This document shows, in pieces, positions 42,539 to 47,302 of a stretch of 47,302 nt of DNA; within the stretch, counting starts at the first letter, position 1, and each line of letters opens with the position of its first letter. The notes under the pieces were generated by a model. That model ran no database searches, was not told the origin of the DNA, and saw only the letters and a program-made list of their open reading frames with translations. Where the stretch lies: NCBI GenBank assembly GCA_910586665.1, contig CAJUIX010000018.1:19100-66401 (forward strand). Reading direction: 5' to 3'. Source of the stretch: an uncultured Duncaniella sp. Lineage in GTDB: Bacteria > Bacteroidota > Bacteroidia > Bacteroidales > Muribaculaceae. Made by a program: the position numbers and the translations under genes.

Positions 42539-42835
42539 TACATTACGAATCAGAATATTAGCATGAACGAAATATTTGCACGAGGGCTATGAATATTTGG
42601 GTTTTGAATACTTTACAACGGTATTGAAGGTGTGTGTTTGGATATAATATAAATGCTATGTGCATATCAGTTCTGACGATGAGAAAAAATAATTACTGAG
42701 AGTTAATCAGTGTGAACGTAACCTCCATAAAATGTTGTCTATTTGGGTTTTATCAGGCATAAAGCCCACAAAGCTTTATATGGCGATTCATTAAAATTTG
42801 CATAATTCATTATATTTCAGTCAGATACAAAGCAT

Positions 42836-42979
42836 CATTCAGATGATTGGCTGATTGAATGACTGAGTGATTGAATGATTGGTCATTCAAATGATTGACT
42901 GAATGAATGGCTGACTGATTGAGTGATTGGTCATTCAGATGATTGACTGAATGAATGACTGGGTGATTGAATGATTTAA
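42836..42979. repeat. Three tandem 48-base repeats
   Basis: Copies at 42836-42883, 42884-42931 and 42932-42979 begin CATTCAGATGATTG and differ at only a few positions. Each unit is itself built from GATTGA/GAATGA tetranucleotide-like steps. There are no unique spacers, so it is not a CRISPR array. The unit is 16 codons long, but I see no gene across it. Confidence 0.85.
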
Positions 42980-43116
42980 CAACGTGTCATTCAATTTTTT
43001 GGGAAGCCGAATATAGTTCTTATACAGAAGCCTTAAATGGTATTAGAACAAGAGCAGCCCGGCGAATACCGTATTTCTACACTTTAATACAATATATTTT
43101 GAGATGAAGTTAACCC

Positions 43117-43143
43117 ATGAAAGGCGGTGATGCCGCCTTTCAT
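43117..43143 (-). terminator. Hairpin after the fsr-like gene
   Basis: The 11-base perfect arms ATGAAAGGCGG and CCGCCTTTCAT enclose a five-base loop, about 37 bases beyond the stop of the minus-strand transporter gene. No T-run follows, so its role as a terminator is likely but unproved. Confidence 0.55.
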
Positions 43144-43179
43144 AACTCATTCTTGTCTTGATTTATAGCTAATTACAGA

Positions 43180-44385
43180 TTATCTCCTTTTTGGCTCTAT
43201 ATTTGGGAGGAACGCTGTTACAATTCCTAAAAGAGGTAATAATGTGCTTATCTGAAATATAAACTCTATGCTTGTCTTGTCGGCAAGCCATCCGAAAAAG
43301 GCAGAACCTATACCTCCCAGTCCGAAATTCAAACCGAAAAACAAACCTGCCATCATACCGATTTTATTCGGCTTCAATTCAGTGGCATATACCAATATCG
43401 CCGAAAATGCCGACGAGATTACCAATCCGATTATCACGGCAAGTATTATGGTCAGAGTGAAATTTACATAAGGCAGAGCCAACGCGAATGGTGCAGCTCC
43501 GAGGATAGACCCCCAGATTACATACTTGCGCCCGTACCTGTCGCCGATACTACCTCCCAGCACCGTGCCTACGGCTACTGCTCCCATGAAAGCAAAGAGG
43601 CATAATTGAGATACTTGAATATCAACGCCAAACTTATTTATAAGGAAAAACGTGAAATAGCTGGTCATACTCGCCATATAGAAATATTTTGAGAATGTAA
43701 GCACACACAATATAAATATAGCCCAATGTATCCTGCGGTTTGACAATGCCAATACTGCCGGATTTGGTGTGATAACCTTAGACTTTATCCTGTGAAGCTG
43801 TTTTTTATACCATCTACCGACAGGGAGCAGTGTTATTCCGGCTATAAGAGCAGCTATTGAAAACCATATTATTGAATGTTGACCGAATGGAATTATATTG
43901 ACAGCTGCCAATAATGGCCCTATCGCACTTCCTCCGTTTCCGCCTACTTGAAATATTGATTGTGCCAGCCCTTTTTTCACGCCTCCTGCCATCTGCGCTA
44001 TGCGGGAGGCTTCCGGGTGAAATATGGATGAGCCGCAACCTATCACTCCAACAGCCAAAAGTATAAGAGCGTAATTGTTGGCAAAAGAAAGAAGGATTAT
44101 GCCCAACAACGTGAATACCATACCTATGGATAATGAAAATGGCTGCGGATGCTTGTCGGCATATCTTCCTACAAACGGCTGGAGTATAGAAGATGTCATT
44201 TGGAACACCAATGTTATTATACCGATCTGACCGAATGTAAATCCGTATTTGTCTTTGATAATCGGATATATCGACGGTATAATCGACTGCATCATGTCGT
44301 TAAGCATATGAGCGAAACTGATAGCAATCAACAGCGAGAAAACCGTTTGCTCTGCAGATTCCGATTTGATATGATTAGTTGTCAT
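43180..44385 (-). CDS. fsr: Major facilitator transporter of the fosmidomycin-resistance (Fsr) type
   Basis: The 401-residue protein has about 12 membrane helices and closely follows the Fsr pattern (ISFAHMLNDMMQSIIPSIYP, GQIGIITLVFQMTSSILQPFVG, GCGSSIFHPEASRIAQMAGG, GLAQSIFQVGGNGGSAIGPLLA). Fsr of E. coli exports fosmidomycin, an inhibitor of isoprenoid synthesis; the natural substrate here is unknown. It is the last gene of a minus-strand group with a GNAT acetyltransferase (five bases upstream) and a Nim-like flavoprotein. Confidence 0.88.
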   Translation of the reverse strand: MTTNHIKSESAEQTVFSLLIAISFAHMLNDMMQSIIPSIYPIIKDKYGFTFGQIGIITLVFQMTSSILQPFVGRYADKHPQPFSLSIGMVFTLLGIILLSFANNYALILLAVGVIGCGSSIFHPEASRIAQMAGGVKKGLAQSIFQVGGNGGSAIGPLLAAVNIIPFGQHSIIWFSIAALIAGITLLPVGRWYKKQLHRIKSKVITPNPAVLALSNRRIHWAIFILCVLTFSKYFYMASMTSYFTFFLINKFGVDIQVSQLCLFAFMGAVAVGTVLGGSIGDRYGRKYVIWGSILGAAPFALALPYVNFTLTIILAVIIGLVISSAFSAILVYATELKPNKIGMMAGLFFGLNFGLGGIGSAFFGWLADKTSIEFIFQISTLLPLLGIVTAFLPNIEPKRR

Positions 44386-44390
44386 TTTTT

Positions 44391-44912
44391 TCAGTCTGCC
44401 TCTTGCGGAATTACTGTCAGCGATTTTTGTCGCAAATTGCCTTTATATGGACCATCTTCGCATTTTCCTTGCGCCTCGTATCCTATAGCACTATAATAAT
44501 CATTCAACACCTGATTGTCTATCGCGCAATCAAGCCGTATGAAATGTTTCTTATTTTTTACAGCCATTTTTTCAGCTTCCTCAAGCATCCGGCGACCGGC
44601 TCCCTTTGCTGTAACAACAGTGACAAGATTGTGTACGTAATAAGCCGGAACATCGTTGCGGCCAAGCCACCTGATGTCACTTTCAAGCAATACGACCGCA
44701 CCGACAATTTCATTGCCGTTTACCTTACGAAGTAAAAATAATGTGCCCGATTCACACTGTTCACGATAATACGCAATTGGATATCTCGAAAGGTAATCTG
44801 TTACGTTCCATTGCCTGAGACCTTTCATGTCCATCCACTTTATACGGTCGACATATAACTGAAAAATGTCATTCACATCTTCCTGTTTTGCCGATTGAAA
44901 TATATAATCCAT
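44391..44912 (-). CDS. GNAT-family N-acetyltransferase
   Basis: The 173-residue protein has the GNAT fold order, with the acetyl-CoA-binding region near HNLVTVVTAKGAGRRMLEEAEKMA and a C-terminal LNDYYSAIGYEAQGKC. The acceptor is unknown; small-molecule or antibiotic acetylation is one option given the neighbours. It lies eight bases after the Nim-like gene and just before the transporter, so the three are probably one operon. Confidence 0.8.
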   Translation of the reverse strand: MDYIFQSAKQEDVNDIFQLYVDRIKWMDMKGLRQWNVTDYLSRYPIAYYREQCESGTLFLLRKVNGNEIVGAVVLLESDIRWLGRNDVPAYYVHNLVTVVTAKGAGRRMLEEAEKMAVKNKKHFIRLDCAIDNQVLNDYYSAIGYEAQGKCEDGPYKGNLRQKSLTVIPQEAD

Positions 44913-44920
44913 ATCCTGTC

Positions 44921-45400
44921 TTATTTTATTCGTTTCTCTTTACCCCATAGTTTCTCAACGGTTACAGTAAAAATAGTGCAACGTCCGGCATCTGTCGCGG
45001 TTACTTCAACCGGTTCATTATGATAACGGTCTACCAATGCCTGCAAGAAATATATCTTCTTATCCATCTCATCGATAATCTCCGCCCGACCGTAACCTAC
45101 CACACTTTTGAAAATATCCGTATTATGCTTGTGCGCCGGATTATACACCAGTTCCACATCACATTCCATTTCAAATGAAACTCGCGGATCCTGTGCGATC
45201 ATATCAAGTTTATAACCTCGTTTCGCGCAATGGAAGCACAATAAATATTCACCATTATCCTCAATAAATCCGAAATTCATCGGAACAATATAAGGATAGC
45301 CGTTTGCTGTGTCGTTGAATGCCAACCTGCACACATGGCAACGCTTTATAATGTCGATTATAACATTTGTGTCTGTTATTTCTCTGTCTTTCCTTATCAT
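44921..45400 (-). CDS. Nim-like pyridoxamine 5'-phosphate oxidase-family flavoprotein
   Basis: The 159-residue split-barrel protein (CHVCRLAFNDTANGYPYIVPMNFGFI, LLCFHCAKRGYKLDMIAQDPRVSFEME, FKSVVGYGRAEIID) resembles the NimA-type 5-nitroimidazole reductases and related FMN or haem-binding proteins. True Nim proteins reduce nitroimidazoles to harmless amines, but many relatives do not, so resistance cannot be claimed from sequence. It is first in the operon with the GNAT and transporter genes. Confidence 0.8.
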   Translation of the reverse strand: MIRKDREITDTNVIIDIIKRCHVCRLAFNDTANGYPYIVPMNFGFIEDNGEYLLCFHCAKRGYKLDMIAQDPRVSFEMECDVELVYNPAHKHNTDIFKSVVGYGRAEIIDEMDKKIYFLQALVDRYHNEPVEVTATDAGRCTIFTVTVEKLWGKEKRIK

Positions 45401-45471
45401 ATTCTAACTGTTGAAGTCATAACATTATAACCGCATCTTCCTACATAATTTTTCATACGGTTTCAATACTG

Positions 45472-45479
45472 CAAAATTA
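45472..45479 (-). promoter_or_regulatory. -7 element upstream of the Nim-like operon
   Basis: On the minus strand TAATTTTG (complement of 45472-45479) matches TAnnTTTG and lies about 70 bases before the Nim-like ATG. It overlaps the 3' end of a truncated acetyltransferase fragment. No clear -33 box is visible. Confidence 0.5.
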
Positions 45480-45620
45480 GAATTTTCTTACGACTTTTAG
45501 ACGGTTTTTAGAGCCCCTTATCCAGCCGAGGCTGTATTTTCCCGACTCGGCCATGTCATGTATGTGTTCGTAAATGCTTGAAATCGCGTCTATGTCGTTG
45601 ATTGTCGCTTTGCGTATCAT
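45477..45620 (-). pseudogene. N-terminal fragment of a second GNAT acetyltransferase
   Basis: A 47-codon frame starts at 45620 with MIRKATINDIDAISSIYEHI and continues through HDMAESGKYSLGWIRG. This is the N-terminus of phosphinothricin-type GNAT acetyltransferases. After that it diverges and stops at 45477. The acetyl-CoA-binding part is missing, so this is a broken gene whose end has been replaced by the promoter region of the Nim-like operon. It begins three bases after the AraC-MGMT gene's stop. Confidence 0.6.
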
Positions 45621-45623
45621 GAT

Positions 45624-46469
45624 CTATATTTTGATTTTAGATGCTTCCCAGCCGATGATTGCGTTTTTACGTATTTCTCCCCAATGATAATTGCCGATTT
45701 CTCCCGATGCGCGGATTACACGGTGGCATGGGATAAGGTATGCGACAGGGTTGTCGCCTATCGCGGTTCCGACAGCCCGGCAAGCCCGGGGATTATCTAT
45801 CTTTGCGGCTATTTCTCCGTAGGTAGTCATTCCACCCATCGGGATTTTCAAAAGGGCTTCCCAGACCTTCAATTGAAAATCAGTACCTTTCAGATGTAGT
45901 TTTATTTCTGTCAGTTTGCTCCAATCCTGTGTGAATATAAATAACGCATTTTGTTGGATAGTGTCACACATCTGGCAATATCTCGCTCTTGGAAATTTTC
46001 GTTGCAGAGAGTTGAAAGCCTCCATGTGGTCATCCGCGAATTCCATGCTGCAAATGCCTTTCGGAGTGGAGGCGATAAGGATGTCACCGAATGGAGTGGA
46101 GGCAAAACTGTAATTTATAAACAGGTTCTCGCCTCCGTTCTTATACTCGCCCGGCGTCATACCCTCGACCGTTACGAAAAGGTCATGCAGTCGCCCCGTA
46201 CCGGATAATCCGACTTCGTGTGCGGTGTCAAACAATGATGCGTGTGTTTCTTTCAATATCCTTTTGGCATATTCCACATTAAGATATTGAAGAAAATGTT
46301 TGGGTGTGACACCGGCCCATTCCTTGAAAACACGTTGGAAATGATACGGTGACATATTGACCGCCTCGGCAACCGCCTCCAATCCCGGCTGCTCATGTCG
46401 GTTTTCACGGATAAAGCCGATGGCCTCCGCTATGCGGAAGTAATTTAATTCCTGCTGGCTCTCTTTCAT
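45624..46469 (-). CDS. AraC-type regulator fused to O6-methylguanine-DNA methyltransferase
   Basis: The 281-residue protein has a DNA-binding AraC domain (about residues 12-110; LEAVAEAVNMSPYHFQRVFKEWAGVTPKHF). The MGMT domain (about 125-281) has the active-site PCHR at Cys248 and the upstream FQLKVWEALLKIPMGGMTTYGEIA helix. It combines two of the three Ada modules but lacks the Ada metal-binding methyl-phosphotriester domain. I use the ATG at 46469, which overlaps the previous stop (ATGA); a longer frame to 46697 runs antiparallel within the preceding gene and has no family features. It probably repairs alkylated guanine and may regulate the repair operon. Confidence 0.88.
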   Translation of the reverse strand: MKESQQELNYFRIAEAIGFIRENRHEQPGLEAVAEAVNMSPYHFQRVFKEWAGVTPKHFLQYLNVEYAKRILKETHASLFDTAHEVGLSGTGRLHDLFVTVEGMTPGEYKNGGENLFINYSFASTPFGDILIASTPKGICSMEFADDHMEAFNSLQRKFPRARYCQMCDTIQQNALFIFTQDWSKLTEIKLHLKGTDFQLKVWEALLKIPMGGMTTYGEIAAKIDNPRACRAVGTAIGDNPVAYLIPCHRVIRASGEIGNYHWGEIRKNAIIGWEASKIKI

Positions 46470-47173
46470 AACACATGTTCGAGTTTGAGTAGAAATTCCT
46501 TTGCAGGAAGTCCACCACCGTAGCCGGTCAATGATTTGTCGCTGCCTATGACCCTGTGACAGGGAGCAAAGATTGACATCGAGTTGGCTCCGTTGGCATT
46601 GGCGACAGCACGGACAGCTTTCGGCATACCGATTTTGGCAGCCATTTGTCCGTAAGATATTGTTTGGCCGAAAGGAACTTTGAGCAATTCGTTCCATACC
46701 TTTTTTTGAAACTCTGTACCCACAAAAAGGAGCGGCACATCAAATTCGCGCCGCTTCCCGGCAAAATATTCATCCAATTGCCTGATTGCCCTTTCTATTA
46801 TCGGCGACACTCCTTCCTCAAATTCGGCATGGAGTATCCGTTTCAGCCTGTTGTCAACATGATTGCGATGACGCTCCACCTGCCAGTCGCACAGACAAAG
46901 ACTATCACCGTAAGAGCCGAGCATCAACACTCCACACGGCGAGCTGTACCGGTATATCGTTATCTTGTTTTTCTCTTTCATACAGATTTTACATTTTCTA
47001 TATCCTTTGTTCAACGCTTCGTCAAGGGTTGAGAATATTTCGACATTTTTAAGCAATGGAATTTTTGCTGCGCATGAGGGTTTACACACGATACCCGTTG
47101 ACTTGACTCCATAGTAAAAGGTATCGTCAAAACTTCCGTCACGTTCAAGTATGGCTTTTATCCTCTTATCCAT
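46466..47173 (-). CDS. Ada metal-binding domain fused to MGMT
   Basis: The 235-residue protein starts with the Ada N-terminal zinc domain. Four cysteines, Cys30, Cys34, Cys61 and Cys64, have exactly the C-x3-C-x26-C-x2-C spacing of E. coli Ada, where the first cysteine takes methyl groups from DNA phosphotriesters. It is followed directly by an MGMT domain (FQKKVWNELLKVPFGQTISYGQMAAKIG, active-site PCHR at Cys205). The AraC region that normally sits between these modules is absent. I use the ATG at 47173, which overlaps the preceding stop by eight bases (ATGGATAA). Confidence 0.88.
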   Translation of the reverse strand: MDKRIKAILERDGSFDDTFYYGVKSTGIVCKPSCAAKIPLLKNVEIFSTLDEALNKGYRKCKICMKEKNKITIYRYSSPCGVLMLGSYGDSLCLCDWQVERHRNHVDNRLKRILHAEFEEGVSPIIERAIRQLDEYFAGKRREFDVPLLFVGTEFQKKVWNELLKVPFGQTISYGQMAAKIGMPKAVRAVANANGANSMSIFAPCHRVIGSDKSLTGYGGGLPAKEFLLKLEHVL

Positions 47174-47302
47174 TTTTCCTTGTCTTTGGGGCATAGTCCT
47201 TCATGCCTTCAACAGCGCCTCCGGCTACAGCCCATATATACAGGCTTGCCACACTGCAATAAGGGGAGAATCTTCTACGGTATTTTTCAAACAGTTTCCG
47301 GT
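47166..47302 (-). CDS. C-terminal part of a putative DNA glycosylase (cut by window)
   Basis: An open frame enters the window and ends at 47166. It encodes KLFEKYRRRFSPYCSVASLYIW and continues to KDYAPKTRKNG and a stop. The SPYxSVASLYxW pattern recalls C-terminal ends of HhH-GPD alkylated-base DNA glycosylases (AlkA-like), and overlap with the Ada-type gene supports a shared alkylation-repair operon. With only 44 residues visible the assignment is tentative. Confidence 0.45.
   Translation of the reverse strand, partial: RKLFEKYRRRFSPYCSVASLYIWAVAGGAVEGMKDYAPKTRKNG

Larger units (their letters stand above)
42317..43116. other. Gene-free, repeat-rich region after the recombinase
   Basis: I see no convincing gene in these 800 bases; an 87-codon open frame at 42303-42566 overlaps the recombinase end and has no family features. 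The region holds a long imperfect inverted repeat (42476-42538) and three 48-base tandem repeats (42836-42979), listed separately. Confidence 0.5.

Noticed and set aside
42303..42566. An 87-codon open frame overlapping the recombinase end
   Set aside because: It runs through the inverted repeat at 42476-42538 and has no recognisable features, so I treat it as chance.
42836..42979. Possible CRISPR array
   Set aside because: The repeats are directly adjacent, with no unique spacers and no cas genes nearby.
46470..46697. Upstream extension of the AraC-MGMT gene (76 codons)
   Set aside because: The extension lies wholly within the Ada-MGMT gene in another frame and has no similarity to any domain. 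The ATG at 46469 gives a natural start.

Overview
The window looks like chromosome of an anaerobic gut Bacteroidales bacterium, most like the Muribaculaceae (inference). Support: repeated Bacteroidetes-type promoters (-7 TAnnTTTG, often with a TTTG-like -33 box 19-20 bases upstream), a short RpoD of the Bacteroidetes type, a DUF4270 lipoprotein beside a short glycogen-synthase-like protein, a pectate lyase/pectin esterase fusion, anaerobic ThiH-based thiamine synthesis and a UpxY-like capsule antiterminator.

Layout. 1-5131: 3' part of an RluB-type pseudouridine synthase with a Gly/Asn/Gln/Arg-rich N-terminus, asnS, a PL10-CE8 pectinase and a small membrane protein. 5244-11376 (minus): a thiamine operon thiD-thiS-TenI/ThiE-like-thiE-thiG-thiC-thiH behind a TPP riboswitch and a clear promoter. 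11402-14749 (minus): fcl, gmd (copy 1) and a DUF4861 protein. 14906-15823 (minus): rpoD and its promoter. 15940-18490: glycogen-synthase-like gene, DUF4270 lipoprotein, tRNA-Thr(CGT). 18491-18924: mobile-element debris.

19176-40362 (plus) is a surface polysaccharide (capsule) locus. It starts with a UpxY/NusG-like regulator carrying an extra C-terminal domain and an unknown 402-residue helical protein, then UDP-glucose dehydrogenase. An AT-rich, strain-specific core (about 22787-34609) holds two acyltransferases, a Wzx flippase, a Wzy polymerase, a WbsX-type protein, five glycosyltransferases and an odd TM-GAF cassette with gene debris. A GC-rich tail holds an epimerase, gmd copy 2 and rfbACDB for dTDP-L-rhamnose. 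No initiating sugar-phosphate transferase, Wza or Wzc is present, so chain initiation and export must be encoded elsewhere.

40363-47302: a tyrosine recombinase flanked by palindromes and tandem repeats, then a minus-strand cassette of a Nim-like flavoprotein, a GNAT acetyltransferase and a fosmidomycin-resistance-type transporter. Last comes an alkylation-repair operon (putative DNA glycosylase, Ada-type protein, AraC-MGMT protein).

The most striking observation is that both acyltransferase-3 genes of the capsule locus are broken at a run of exactly nine G. In each, loss of a single G restores one full-length reading frame. This is the signature of slipped-strand phase variation, so the locus probably switches O-acylation of its polysaccharide combinatorially (four states). 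This contrasts with the invertible-promoter switching best known in Bacteroides.
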